DNA of 38,126 bases from Lachnospiraceae bacterium. GTDB taxonomy: Bacteria; Bacillota; Clostridia; Lachnospirales; Lachnospiraceae. Each line of letters opens with the position of its first letter. Within the stretch, counting starts at the first letter, position 1. The stretch covers positions 1-38,126 of the forward strand of contig JAPFDH010000019.1 of assembly GCA_026169045.1 (NCBI GenBank). The letters run 5' to 3'. This document shows, piece after piece, positions 16,662 to 25,635 of this stretch. Position numbers and translations under genes: made by a program. The notes under the pieces were generated by a model, which saw only the letters and a program-made list of their open reading frames with translations, was not told the DNA's origin and ran no database searches.

Positions 16662-16763
16662 ATTTTTCCCGTCTTATTTTTTCTCATTAATACTGTTATA
16701 TGATTCCCTTCCCACATTTATTCCGGGAAGATTAAAACCGGATATCGGGTCATTCCTTTTCCC

Positions 16764-16830
16764 AAAAAAAGATACCGTGCAGAAAACAATATACCCTTCC
16801 TTTATCTTGTCTTTCTGCACCGTATCTTTT
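16764..16830 (-). terminator. Rho-independent terminator after pepD
   Basis: On the minus strand a 15-bp stem (GATACGGTGCAGAAA against TTTCTGCACGGTATC, one mismatch), closing a loop of about 26 bases, is followed by TTTTTTT. It ends pepD transcription before the M23 peptidase gene. Confidence 0.88.
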
Positions 16831-16862
16831 CTTTTGTATTCGTAACTACTTATGGAAACCCA

Positions 16863-18320
16863 TTACTCCCGGATTTCTTCCAGAAGACGGATCAAAAACT
16901 CATAACACTTTCTGGTGGAAGAAATACTCAGCCGCTCCTTTGGGGTATGCACGCCTTCCATATTCGGGCCGATAGAAACCGCATCCAGCCAGGGCATCTT
17001 ACCCAGAAGAAGTCCGCATTCCAAACCGGCATGGATCGCTTCCACTTTTGCCTCTTCATGGAACAGATCCTTCCATGTCTGTACCATTTTTTCCCTTAAT
17101 CGGGATTGAGGCTGATATTCCCAACCGGGATAATCACCGTGAAGATAGGCTTCACCGCCCAAAAATTCGATTAACAGAGTCAGACGATTTACCAGATCAA
17201 GCTTTGCGGATTCCACAGAACTTCTCACCGAAAAACATACCGTAAATTCTTCTTCCGTCGTTTTCATAATACCAAGATTCAGGGATGTCTCCACCAGTCC
17301 TTTCATGGTATGGCTCATAGCCTGCACACCGTTGGGGTTCATTCGAAGCAAGAAAATGACTTTCATCTGGGAAGACGGTGTCATGGACCACACGTTTCCT
17401 TCTCCCACGGGTACCACTTTTACTTCCATATCCGGCTCCGTATGACGATACTCTTTGCGGATTCCCTCAAACACTTCCAAAACATTTTTGGAAAATGTCT
17501 CATAATCGGTCTCTGTGACAACTTTGGCTGTACAGGAACGGGAGATGGCATTGTCTTTTTGCCCGCCATCACAGCTGATCAGGCCAAAACCCTCATCTTC
17601 TTTTAATCCCAGTTCATACAGAAGCCTTCCCATCAGGATATTGGCATTGGCATGCCCTTTATGGATTTCTGACCCGGAATGACCGCCTTTTAAATGATCC
17701 ATCTGAATCTCATACTGTTTTCCTTCTGTCTCCATTCTCTGAATCGGCAAAATCTGATCCACGCGGACACCTCCGGCACAGCTGGAGATAAAAATACCTT
17801 CTTCTTCATTATCCAGATTAATCAGATAGCGGGCCCGGCAGCTGCTCACATCCAGACCATTTGCTCCCAATAATCCTACTTCTTCATCCACCGTAAACAC
17901 ACACTCCAGGCGGGGATGCTTTAAGTCCGGATCGGAAAGAATGGCCAGCATATATGCTACAGCGATTCCGTCATCTCCTCCCAGGGTGGTATCCTTTGCG
18001 AAAATCCAGTCGCCCTCTGTCTTCAGTTCCAAAGAATCCAACGAAAAGTCATGATTTGACTCTGTTGTCTTTTCATTTACCATATCCAAATGTCCCTGGA
18101 GCATTACAGTGGGGACATTTTCATATCCTTTTGCAGCTTCTTTCACTGCAATCAGATTGCCCATCTCATCCTGTTGGCAGGATAACCCTGCATTTCGGAT
18201 CACATTTGCACAATAATCGCTCAATCGTTTTGTATCACCGGATCCATGGGGTATTTTCGTAATCTCCTCAAAATATCCAAACACATTCTCTGGTTTTAAA
18301 TGTGCCAATATACCACTCAT
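16863..18320 (-). CDS. pepD: Aminoacyl-histidine dipeptidase (PepD)
   Basis: A 485-residue cytosolic M20-family dipeptidase of the PepD group, which hydrolyses Xaa-His and other unspecific dipeptides. Visible sites are QGHLDMVNEKT (zinc ligand and catalytic Asp), LGGDDGIAVAY (bridging Asp) and TVDEEVGLLGA (catalytic Glu pair), plus GLECGLL and SIGPNMEGVHTPKERL near the C-terminus. GGAGG nine bases before ATG 18320 fixes the start; an ATG nine bases earlier directly abuts GGAGG and is less likely. It is divergent from ylbJ and has its own terminator, so it is a separate unit. Confidence 0.95.
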   Translation of the reverse strand: MSGILAHLKPENVFGYFEEITKIPHGSGDTKRLSDYCANVIRNAGLSCQQDEMGNLIAVKEAAKGYENVPTVMLQGHLDMVNEKTTESNHDFSLDSLELKTEGDWIFAKDTTLGGDDGIAVAYMLAILSDPDLKHPRLECVFTVDEEVGLLGANGLDVSSCRARYLINLDNEEEGIFISSCAGGVRVDQILPIQRMETEGKQYEIQMDHLKGGHSGSEIHKGHANANILMGRLLYELGLKEDEGFGLISCDGGQKDNAISRSCTAKVVTETDYETFSKNVLEVFEGIRKEYRHTEPDMEVKVVPVGEGNVWSMTPSSQMKVIFLLRMNPNGVQAMSHTMKGLVETSLNLGIMKTTEEEFTVCFSVRSSVESAKLDLVNRLTLLIEFLGGEAYLHGDYPGWEYQPQSRLREKMVQTWKDLFHEEAKVEAIHAGLECGLLLGKMPWLDAVSIGPNMEGVHTPKERLSISSTRKCYEFLIRLLEEIRE

Positions 18321-18393
18321 ATCTTTCATCCTCCATTTCCTGTTCTTTCAATCAACTATGTCTTATCCGGACATACCTTCTGTTCTGATTTAT

Positions 18394-18419
18394 TTTTTAT
18401 CGGAATAAACTGATAAAAA
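18394..18419. promoter_or_regulatory. Inverted repeat between divergent pepD and ylbJ
   Basis: TTTTTATC, ten bases, GATAAAAA: a perfect 8-bp inverted repeat in the 119-base divergent intergenic region. It could be an operator serving one or both genes. It could also be chance in AT-rich DNA. Confidence 0.35.
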
Positions 18420-18439
18420 AACGTAACAGAAAGGATCCT

Positions 18440-19414
18440 ATGCGTACCTCCGTCACAAAACATCTTCTTTCTTTTATAGTAAAGATAATTCTATTATCCT
18501 TCTTCTTTCTTATTTTAATTCATCCGGGTTTAAGCATTCACTTTGCTGCCGATGGTTTAATTCTTTGGTATCAAACGGTTGTTCCTACCCTTCTGCCATG
18601 CATGATCCTCTCTTCTCTCCTGGTACAGACCAACGCAGCAAAGGGATTGATTTCTTTTCTCCATCCCATAATCGGCAGATTATTGGGAACATCACCCAAT
18701 GGAACCTATTGTTTTCTCATCGGACTTCTGTGCGGCTATCCCATGGGAGCGAAAACATGTGCAGACATGCTGCGCAGCCAAAAAATCTCTCTGAAAGAAG
18801 GAACGTATCTCATGGCTTTTATCCATTTTCCCAGTCCCATGTTTGTGATCGGCTACATTGCTTCCTCACACCTGGTCCTTTTTTCTCCCCTTCCGATCCT
18901 TGCTGCTGTTTATCTCCCGCTTATTCCCATGGTTTTTCTTGCAAAACGAACCTTCCGGCCGCAAACCTCCTGTTTTTCGCCAAATGCGCAAGAACCTGCT
19001 CCCATAAATCTCACTCCGGCTCTCATGGATGAAATCATCGCTTCCTGTTCTTCTATCATGATCAAAATAGGAATTTTTATCATGCTTTTCACCATGTTAG
19101 CAAAGTTTATCCTGAATGCTCCCATCCCTTCCGGCGATACGCCGTTTTCCATCCTTTTTACCGGCATATTTTGCGGACTTTTGGAAATGACCACCGGCAT
19201 TGGTCTGGCAGCACAAACCGAACTTCCCATACTCATAAAAGGATGTCTGATCTGCTTCTTTGCTGCATTTGGCGGTCTGTCCGTGGCAATGCAGACCCAG
19301 TCCGTCCTATCCGGCAGTGGATTGTCCATAAAGCCCTATTTTTTATGGCAGTTTCTTCATGGACTTTTCTCCATACCGTTTTTCCTTCTTTTTTATACCG
19401 TCACTCCCCATTAA
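18440..19414 (+). CDS. ylbJ: Sporulation integral membrane protein YlbJ-like
   Basis: A 324-residue polytopic membrane protein with about eight hydrophobic helices and the nucleoside-recognition/gate-like features of YlbJ/SpoVV (LLCGYPMGAKTCADML, PSPMFVIGYI, GLLEMTTGIGLA). In B. subtilis YlbJ (SpoVV) sits in the outer forespore membrane and is needed for dipicolinic acid uptake and spore cortex formation. The neighbouring rsmD and coaD reproduce the B. subtilis ylbH-ylbI-ylbJ order, but here ylbJ is on the opposite strand, convergent with them. AAAGGA lies before the ATG. Family and context agree; the sporulation role is inferred from B. subtilis. Confidence 0.88.
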   Translation: MRTSVTKHLLSFIVKIILLSFFFLILIHPGLSIHFAADGLILWYQTVVPTLLPCMILSSLLVQTNAAKGLISFLHPIIGRLLGTSPNGTYCFLIGLLCGYPMGAKTCADMLRSQKISLKEGTYLMAFIHFPSPMFVIGYIASSHLVLFSPLPILAAVYLPLIPMVFLAKRTFRPQTSCFSPNAQEPAPINLTPALMDEIIASCSSIMIKIGIFIMLFTMLAKFILNAPIPSGDTPFSILFTGIFCGLLEMTTGIGLAAQTELPILIKGCLICFFAAFGGLSVAMQTQSVLSGSGLSIKPYFLWQFLHGLFSIPFFLLFYTVTPH

Positions 19415-19472
19415 AAAAGCCCCAAAAATACAATATCCGCATCCACATTGCCGGACATTTGATTCTCGGGGC
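19413..19472 (-). terminator. Terminator of the coaD / coiled-coil operon
   Basis: On the minus strand GCCCC closes with GGGGC, followed by TTTTTT, with an inner paired segment (AATGTCCG against CGGATATT, one G-U pair). It lies between the convergent ends of the coiled-coil gene and ylbJ. No T-run follows on the plus strand, so it serves only the minus-strand operon. Confidence 0.75.
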
Positions 19473-19499
19473 AATCTCCAAATCGTCCTCAGTATTTTA

Positions 19500-20093
19500 T
19501 CATTCCTCAGAAGTCACTGTAGTATCATCCATCGGAATATCTTCCATCACCGGTTCCTGTTCCGGATGAAGTTCCTTTCTGTTCTCTCTGACAATATCAT
19601 AGCTGGAACGCAGCACCTGCATCAGTCCCTCATAACGGCTCTGTGTATTTTCCAGAGCACTGGACAGAATAATCTCCAGATTATTTAACTGATCATCGGT
19701 ATAGGCAATGGATCCCTCACGAATACTATTTGCATCTTCCACTGCTTTATTCACGATTTCCTGTGCCTGGGCATTGGCCTGATTAATGATTTCGTTTGCT
19801 TTCTGATAAGCAGTCTGAATAATATCATTATTATTAATAATACGGTCTCTCTCTGCCTGAGCCTGGGAAATCATGGAATCCGCCTGGGATCTGGCATCCG
19901 CAATGATCGCATCTTTGTTATTTAATATTTTCTGGTATTTTTTAATCTCATCCGGTGTACGATGGCGCAGCTCTGTCAGCAATTCCTCCAACTGTGCCTT
20001 GTCTACGATAATTTTTGTAGAAGAAAACGGCTGCAGCTTACATCCATCAATATACTCTTCAATTTCACCAATTAACTGTTCGATTTTACTCAT
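19500..20093 (-). CDS. Coiled-coil protein (ATP-synthase-b/DivIVA-like), unknown role
   Basis: A 197-residue soluble protein. A short N-terminal region (SKIEQLIGEIEEYIDGCKLQPFSS) is followed by a long coiled coil from about residue 45 to 135, rich in Ala, Gln and Glu heptads (ARSQADSMISQAQAERDRI, ANEIINQANAQAQEIVNKA), and an acidic tail. The heptads resemble the F-type ATPase b subunit and DivIVA-type scaffolds, but there is no membrane segment, so it is not AtpF. AAGGAG eight bases before ATG 20093 sets the start; a longer ORF upstream is not needed. It follows coaD by 32 bases in the same operon. Similar coiled-coil genes next to coaD occur in Lachnospiraceae; function unknown. Confidence 0.82.
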   Translation of the reverse strand: MSKIEQLIGEIEEYIDGCKLQPFSSTKIIVDKAQLEELLTELRHRTPDEIKKYQKILNNKDAIIADARSQADSMISQAQAERDRIINNNDIIQTAYQKANEIINQANAQAQEIVNKAVEDANSIREGSIAYTDDQLNNLEIILSSALENTQSRYEGLMQVLRSSYDIVRENRKELHPEQEPVMEDIPMDDTTVTSEE

Positions 20094-20125
20094 GACTTTC
20101 TCTCCTTTATGTAAACGCAATACTT

Positions 20126-20623
20126 CTATTTTATCAGTTCTCGTTTCTGCTCAAATTTCTGTCTGACATACCCGGCGATGACTGGCGGCACAAATTCATC
20201 AATGGATCCTCCATACATAGCCACTTCCTTTACAATGCTGGAACTCAGATACGCATATTTCAAATTCGTAGTAAAGAAAATCGTATCCACATCCGGTGCT
20301 ATCTTTCTGTTGGTCTGTGACATCTGCAGTTCATATTCAAAATCAGTAATTGCGCGAAGTCCGCGTACGATTACATCCGCATTGGACTGAACGGCAAAAT
20401 CCACTAACAAACCGCCAAAGGACTGAACCTCCACATTGGGCAGATGGGCAGTCACTTCTCTTAACATTTTAACACGTTCTTCTACAGAAAACAACGGACT
20501 TTTTGCATTATTATTCAAAACTCCCACAATCAAATGATCCATTACCTGGCTGGCTCTCTCAATAATATCCAAATGTCCGAATGTGACCGGGTCAAAACTT
20601 CCCGGATAAATCGCTGTCTTCAT
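20126..20623 (-). CDS. coaD: Phosphopantetheine adenylyltransferase
   Basis: A 165-residue enzyme of coenzyme A synthesis that transfers AMP from ATP to 4'-phosphopantetheine, giving dephospho-CoA. The nucleotidyltransferase motif [16 protein letters not shown] (TxGH) is at the N-terminus, [15 protein letters not shown] is in the middle, and [11 protein letters not shown], an ISSS-type motif, is near residue 125. Length is standard. ATG 20623 is chosen with GGGAG six bases upstream; a GTG three bases earlier is too close. Its start lies directly after the rsmD stop, indicating coupling. Confidence 0.97.
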   Translation of the reverse strand: MKTAIYPGSFDPVTFGHLDIIERASQVMDHLIVGVLNNNAKSPLFSVEERVKMLREVTAHLPNVEVQSFGGLLVDFAVQSNADVIVRGLRAITDFEYELQMSQTNRKIAPDVDTIFFTTNLKYAYLSSSIVKEVAMYGGSIDEFVPPVIAGYVRQKFEQKRELIK

Positions 20624-20626
20624 CAC

Positions 20627-21187
20627 TTACTCCCTCTCCAGATGCATAAAAATATGCTCATTTGTTTTATATTCTTTCACCCGGTCGATGGAAAATCCCA
20701 TTTCTTCTGCCCAGGTAAAGTCAGAATGCAACGCTGCTTCTATAATAATCAACGTATTTTCATCTGCAATGCCGCAACGCTTTATGGCTGCCAGTACATC
20801 CCGTTCCGCATCCGTTTTATACGGAGGATCCATAAATATGCAGTCAAACTTTCTTCCCTGGTTTCCCAGACGCTCCACTGCTGCTGCACAATCCCCTTCC
20901 ATCACCAAAGCGCGATCCATCAGTTTTGTGAACTGTAAATTTTCCCGGATGCATCCCAAAGCGTTTTTGGCTTTCTCCACAAAAACTGCCTCTTTTGCTC
21001 CACGGCTTAAAGCCTCGATTCCTATGGCTCCGCTTCCGCTAAACAAATCAAGAAACTGACATCCCGGAATCTGATTCTGTAAAATATTAAATAATGTCTC
21101 TTTTATACGATCGGTCGTGGGCCGTGTACTCAGACCCGGAACCGTTTTAAGAGGCATACTTCTTGCGCTGCCTGCGATAACTCTCAT
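20627..21187 (-). CDS. rsmD: 16S rRNA (guanine-N2)-methyltransferase RsmD
   Basis: A 186-residue methyltransferase that modifies G966 of 16S rRNA. The SAM-binding loop LDLFSGSGAIGIEALSRGA is near residue 44 and the catalytic motif FMDPPYKT near residue 118. The RPTTDRIKETLFNIL stretch at the N-terminus is typical. It heads the rsmD-coaD-coiled-coil operon, with a consensus promoter at 21256-21284. GGAGG precedes the ATG. Confidence 0.96.
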   Translation of the reverse strand: MRVIAGSARSMPLKTVPGLSTRPTTDRIKETLFNILQNQIPGCQFLDLFSGSGAIGIEALSRGAKEAVFVEKAKNALGCIRENLQFTKLMDRALVMEGDCAAAVERLGNQGRKFDCIFMDPPYKTDAERDVLAAIKRCGIADENTLIIIEAALHSDFTWAEEMGFSIDRVKEYKTNEHIFMHLERE

Positions 21188-21255
21188 GGTACCTCCAATT
21201 TTTCCTACTTGGGAAGAAAACCATTTGGCTCACATTCCCAAATTGATTTAAAAAC

Positions 21256-21284
21256 ATTATAAAACAATTCTTTTTTTCGGTCAA
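21256..21284 (-). promoter_or_regulatory. Sigma-A promoter of rsmD-coaD
   Basis: On the minus strand TTGACC (21279-21284), 17 bases, TATAAT (21256-21261). It lies about 70 bases before the rsmD start. The leader contains a possible weak hairpin (TTTGGGAA with TTCCCAAG). Confidence 0.85.
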
Positions 21285-21366
21285 TTATAATCCTTTTTAT
21301 TTTAATAAATTCCTATTCTTTTCCAAAAACCTCATAAGTTTCCAGTGTATTATTTTTTTCTGTGCA

Positions 21367-21373
21367 CATAATA
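21367..21373 (+). promoter_or_regulatory. Candidate forespore sigma-G/F -10 element
   Basis: CATAATA matches the forespore sigma-factor -10 pattern (CATnnTA) about 77 bases before the SASP start. The only nearby GNATR-like -35 (about 21347) is 15 bases away instead of about 18, so this is a weak call supported mainly by gene identity. Confidence 0.35.
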
Positions 21374-21450
21374 GGAGTGTAACAGAAATGAAGCTTCAAA
21401 AAAAGTTACATCCGATGGATAAAACACAAAAAGCAAAGGAGGACATGAAG

Positions 21451-21660
21451 ATGTCTAACACAAACAGCAGCAACAGAATGGCAGTTCCAGAAGCAAAGGA
21501 AGCAATGAATAAGTTTAAGATGGAAATCGCAAATGAACTGGGCGTGCCGTTGACAGAAGGATACAATGGAAACCTGACTTCTTACCAGAACGGAAGCGTA
21601 GGCGGATATATGGTTAAAAAGATGATCGAAGAACAGGAAAAGAAAATGGCAGGTAAATAA
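21451..21660 (+). CDS. Small acid-soluble spore protein, alpha/beta type
   Basis: A 69-residue spore DNA-binding protein. The family signature is clear: PEAKEAMNKFKMEIANELG, then the YNGNLTSYQNGSVGGYMVKKMI region with the germination-protease and DNA-contact segments. Alpha/beta SASPs coat DNA in the forespore and protect it from UV and heat. The start is ATG 21451, eight bases after AGGAGG; upstream ATGs at 21388 and 21445 are poorly placed. The gene is monocistronic. CATAATA at 21367-21373 fits a sigma-G/F -10 box, but a convincing -35 at the right distance is not seen. It implies a spore-forming host. Confidence 0.95.
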   Translation: MSNTNSSNRMAVPEAKEAMNKFKMEIANELGVPLTEGYNGNLTSYQNGSVGGYMVKKMIEEQEKKMAGK

Positions 21661-21733
21661 GCCGACCATATCGTTGTATCACTATTTTTCGGTTAGAAAC
21701 GAAATACACCACGATTTCAAATAGCAATATGAT

Positions 21734-21782
21734 AAAAGGACACCGGAATCCGATTAATCTGTCAGATTTCCGGTGGCCTTTT
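21734..21782. terminator. Bidirectional terminator between SASP gene and recG
   Basis: AAAAGG-A-CACCGGAATC pairs with GATTTCCGGTGGCCTTTT around a short loop. T-rich sequence follows in both directions. It serves the two convergent genes. Confidence 0.88.
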
Positions 21783-21786
21783 ATCT

Positions 21787-23784
21787 TTACATATTAACCG
21801 GTATGTTCCATGAAACCGTTTCTGTTTTTTTTGCGGCTTCCGATGCCAGTTTCAGAAGTTCTGCATCTGTATAAATATCCCCCAGCCGAAAAGCCAATTC
21901 TCCGCTCTGGCGTACGCCAAAAAATTCTCCCGGTCCTCTCAGCTTCAGATCTTCCGACGCAATATAAAAGCCATCGTTGGAATGGTTCAAAATTTCCAGA
22001 CGCTTTTTACTTTCCTTCGACGAAGAGGTGTGAACCAGAATACAATAAGATTGGTATTTTCCTCTTCCCACCCGGCCTCTCAGCTGATGCAGCTGCGCCA
22101 GTCCGAAACGCTCCGCATTTTCTATCATAATCACAGTCGCATTGGGAACATCAATTCCCACTTCAATTACCGTCGTCGATACCAGTACCTGTATCTTTCC
22201 TGCCCCAAATGCTTCCATTATCCTATCTTTTTCCTGATTATTCATCTTTCCGTGAAGATAGGCTATCTGAATATCCGATGGAAATTCTTCCTTCAATTTT
22301 TTACTGTAAGATACCACATCTTCCGCATCCAGGGTTTCGCTTTCTTCCACCATAGGACAAATCACATAAGCCTGTCTTCCTTCCTTCAGCTGCTTACGTA
22401 TGAATTCGTAGGCATTGGGACGATAGTTGATATCCACAACACAGTTTTTAATGGGCAGACGATTGGCCGGAAGTTCATCCATGACAGATATATCCAGATC
22501 TCCGTATAAAATAATGGCCAATGTCCTGGGAATCGGCGTGGCACTCATAACCAGTACATGGGGAAGATACCCTTTGTTTTGCAAAGCTTCCCTTTGCCGG
22601 ACTCCAAAACGGTGCTGTTCATCTGTGATCACCAGTCCAAGATCCTGATAATGGACATTTTCCTGAATCAGCGCATGGGTTCCGATTACAATATCTACCT
22701 GATGGGATGCCGTTTGCTCATAAACCTTTCTTTTTTGTGCCGCAGTCATAGATCCGGTCAGAAGTGCCGGTTTCAGCATTAATCCATAGGTCTCAATCAG
22801 ATTACACAGAGACTGATAATGCTGTCTCGCCAAAACTTCCGTGGGTGCCATCAGAACGCCCTGATATCCGCAAAGTGCCGCCTGATATAAGGCCAGAAAA
22901 GCCACAATCGTCTTTCCCGATCCCACATCTCCCTGTACCAGGCGGTTCATCACACTGGGGCCTGTCATATCTGTCTGAATCTCCCGAAGCGTACGCTCCT
23001 GTGCCTTTGTAAGTTTATAGGGAAGTCTCTGAATCAGTTCATCCACTTCTTCTTTCTCCGTAATCATGAAATGATTTTCCTGATTGGCAAGCTGTGCTTT
23101 CATCTGGCGCACCCCCAGCAAAAAGCGATAAAATTCTTCAAATACCAACCGTTTTCTGGCATTTTTTAAATCGGATTCCCTGTCAGGAAAATGAATGTTT
23201 GCTATGGCTTCGTTTCTTTCCATCAAATCATACTCTGCCCGCATGCTCTCTTCCAGCATGTCCTCCAAAATTTTCCCTTGTCCCATCGCCTGCTGTACTG
23301 CTTTTGCAATCATTTTACTGGTCATTCCCTTGGTCAAATTGTAGACTGGCAGCATTTTTCCCAACAATTTTTCATATTCTGCCAGCGTATAATAATCTGG
23401 CTGTTCCATCTGCCTTCCGGCACCGTATCCCTGAATCCGCCCGCGGAACACATAGTGCATACCGGGATGCATCGTTTTGGCGAGAAATGTCATGTTAAAC
23501 CAGGTCACTTTCAGGGTATCTCCCATTTCATCCCGGATCTGCATCGATACGATTTGGAGATTTCTGACCCGTTTCACCATAGGATTTGTGACAATCATTC
23601 CTTTCACAGCAGCAAAATCCAGCACTTTGGACTGCGCTATGGAAACAGGAGCTTCAAACCGGTCATAATCTCTGGGATAAAACTGCAGTAAATCTTCCAC
23701 TGTTTTCAATCCCAATTTGCCAAATAGTTCATTGGTCTTTGGACCCACTCCTTTTAAATCCATGATCAGGCTGTCTCCGTTCAT
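21787..23784 (-). CDS. recG: ATP-dependent DNA helicase RecG
   Basis: A 665-residue SF2 branch-migration helicase that remodels stalled forks and Holliday junctions. The wedge/OB domain begins with MDLKGVGPKTNELFGKLG. The helicase core shows Walker A GDVGSGKTIVAFLAL, the DEQHRFGVRQR box (motif II) and SATPIPRTLAI (motif III). The C-terminal half has STTVIEVGIDVPNAT, the motif VI region QLRGRVGRG and the RecG-specific tail (SEDLKLRGPGEFFGVRQSG). Length is standard. It is the last gene of the asp23-fakA-recG group, as in B. subtilis yloU-yloV-recG. Confidence 0.97.
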   Translation of the reverse strand: MNGDSLIMDLKGVGPKTNELFGKLGLKTVEDLLQFYPRDYDRFEAPVSIAQSKVLDFAAVKGMIVTNPMVKRVRNLQIVSMQIRDEMGDTLKVTWFNMTFLAKTMHPGMHYVFRGRIQGYGAGRQMEQPDYYTLAEYEKLLGKMLPVYNLTKGMTSKMIAKAVQQAMGQGKILEDMLEESMRAEYDLMERNEAIANIHFPDRESDLKNARKRLVFEEFYRFLLGVRQMKAQLANQENHFMITEKEEVDELIQRLPYKLTKAQERTLREIQTDMTGPSVMNRLVQGDVGSGKTIVAFLALYQAALCGYQGVLMAPTEVLARQHYQSLCNLIETYGLMLKPALLTGSMTAAQKRKVYEQTASHQVDIVIGTHALIQENVHYQDLGLVITDEQHRFGVRQREALQNKGYLPHVLVMSATPIPRTLAIILYGDLDISVMDELPANRLPIKNCVVDINYRPNAYEFIRKQLKEGRQAYVICPMVEESETLDAEDVVSYSKKLKEEFPSDIQIAYLHGKMNNQEKDRIMEAFGAGKIQVLVSTTVIEVGIDVPNATVIMIENAERFGLAQLHQLRGRVGRGKYQSYCILVHTSSSKESKKRLEILNHSNDGFYIASEDLKLRGPGEFFGVRQSGELAFRLGDIYTDAELLKLASEAAKKTETVSWNIPVNM

Positions 23785-23837
23785 TCTGTTTTTCCTCTCT
23801 TCTTTTTATTTTTCCTTTCCAGTTGTTACCTGTACAC

Positions 23838-23877
23838 AAAAAGAGGATCCCGCTCTCATGCAGTATCCTCTTTTTTT
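23838..23877. terminator. Terminator between fakA and recG
   Basis: AAAAAGAGGAT with ATCCTCTTTTTTT encloses a loop of about 16 bases, so T-runs follow on both strands. On the minus strand it lies after fakA and before recG, so it may attenuate recG transcription within the cluster. Confidence 0.82.
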
Positions 23878-23921
23878 CTGTTTCTATCCTGTCTGTCGAT
23901 TTACAAACTCCTTCTCATTCC

Positions 23922-25601
23922 CTATTCCACCGAAATGATATAGTAGTAAATCGGCTGTCCGCCCTGATTCAATTCCACATCCAGCACCGGATAGGCTTCT
24001 TCCAATCTCTGTGCCAATTTTTCAGCATCTTCCTGTTTAATTTCTTCACCATAATAAATGCTGATCAGCTCGCTGTCCTCATCAACCATCTTTTGGATAC
24101 TCTCAAATGTGGTAGATTCGATATCTTTTCCGGCAGTCAGAATTCCCTGATCTCCCAAGCCCATGATATCACCTTTATGAATCTCCACACCATCAATATT
24201 CGTATCGCGAACCGCATATGTGATCTGTCCGGTCTTCACACGAGCAATCTCTTCCTGCATTACTTCTGCATTCTCTTCTGCTCCCTTGTCCGGCATGTAA
24301 TTAATGATCGCTGTAATCCCCTGCGGAACCGTCTTTGTAGGAACGACAACAATGGCTTTATCCTCTGTCAGTTCTTTTGCCTGCTGTGCTGCCAGAATAA
24401 TGTTTTTATTATTCGGGAAAATGTAAATCGTATCTGCATTGACTTTTTCAATGGCGTTTAACATATCTTCCGTGCTGGGATTCATGGTCTGGCCGCCTTC
24501 AATGACATAATCCACACCGAGTCCCTTAAAGATCTCACTTAAACCTTCTCCCACGGACACAGCAATAAAACCGGCCTCTTTTCTTTCCTCATAAGCCCGC
24601 TCTCTTTCATCTGCTTCCCGCTGCTCCTTTGCCAGCTTTTCCGCATCCATAATCACGCGTTCTCTGTGCTCCTCGCGCATATTATCAATCTTCATGCGTG
24701 TCAGCTGACCATATGTCAGAGCCTTCTGGATCGCCAGACCCGGGTCATTGGTATGCACATGGATTTTTACAATATCATCATCTGCCACACATACAATGGA
24801 ATCACCAATGGATTCCAGATATTCCTTAAATGCCCTCTCATCCGAATGGGTAAATTCTTTTTCCAGCATAATAATAAATTCCGTACAATATCCAAATTTA
24901 ATATCAGCCGTATCAATATCTGCTTTTCCCATGGCTGGCTGTTTGATTACCGGTTCCACCTGTTCCAGGGTAAAATCTGTTTCTTTTCCCAGGTATCCGT
25001 CAAAAGCACCTTTTAATACCTGCATCAGTCCCTGACCGCCGGAATCCACTACACCTGCCTGTTTTAGTACCGGAAGAAGTTCCGGTGTCTGACTCAGCAC
25101 ATAATCTCCATGCTCAAGAATCTGTCTGATAAATGCCTCCATCTCTTCTGTAACTCCGGCGATTTCCATCGCTTTGTCTGCGATCCCCTTCGCCACAGTC
25201 AGTATGGTTCCTTCCTTCGGCTTCATAACAGCCTTATATGCAGTTTCAGCAGCACGGGAAAGAGCATTTGCCATAACAATTGTATCAATCTCTTCCACAG
25301 TACGGATTTCTTTTGTAAATCCACGGAATAACTGAGAAAGAATAACTCCTGAATTTCCTCTTGCCCCCCTCAGGGATCCAGAAGAAATAGCTTTTGCCAA
25401 CCCTTCCATCGTAACATCATCAAGTGCCATTACCTCTTTAGCAGCAGATAAAATTGTCAACGTCATGTTTGTACCCGTATCTCCATCTGGAACCGGGAAT
25501 ACATTCAGTTCATTAATCCACTCCTTTTTTGCCTCTAAATTCTTGACACCTGCCAGAAACATGGTTTTCAGCATGGCAGCATCTATTTTATTGCTTGACA
25601 C
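23922..25601 (-). CDS. fakA: DAK2-domain fatty acid kinase FakA-like (YloV)
   Basis: A 559-residue protein. The N-terminal DAK2 kinase domain (residues 8-200) shows FPVPDGDTGTNM near 35, which binds ATP/Mg, and SSGSLRGARGNSGVILSQ. A middle domain follows (residues 210-310, including HVHTNDPGLAIQ), then a C-terminal DegV-related domain. FakA phosphorylates protein-bound (FakB) fatty acids for membrane lipid synthesis in Firmicutes. The start is GTG 25601, nine bases after AGGAGG. It follows asp23 by 34 bases, matching B. subtilis yloU-yloV. Confidence 0.92.
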   Translation of the reverse strand: MSSNKIDAAMLKTMFLAGVKNLEAKKEWINELNVFPVPDGDTGTNMTLTILSAAKEVMALDDVTMEGLAKAISSGSLRGARGNSGVILSQLFRGFTKEIRTVEEIDTIVMANALSRAAETAYKAVMKPKEGTILTVAKGIADKAMEIAGVTEEMEAFIRQILEHGDYVLSQTPELLPVLKQAGVVDSGGQGLMQVLKGAFDGYLGKETDFTLEQVEPVIKQPAMGKADIDTADIKFGYCTEFIIMLEKEFTHSDERAFKEYLESIGDSIVCVADDDIVKIHVHTNDPGLAIQKALTYGQLTRMKIDNMREEHRERVIMDAEKLAKEQREADERERAYEERKEAGFIAVSVGEGLSEIFKGLGVDYVIEGGQTMNPSTEDMLNAIEKVNADTIYIFPNNKNIILAAQQAKELTEDKAIVVVPTKTVPQGITAIINYMPDKGAEENAEVMQEEIARVKTGQITYAVRDTNIDGVEIHKGDIMGLGDQGILTAGKDIESTTFESIQKMVDEDSELISIYYGEEIKQEDAEKLAQRLEEAYPVLDVELNQGGQPIYYYIISVE

Positions 25602-25635
25602 AGTATTATTCCTCCTTAAAACCTTTCTTTCACTC

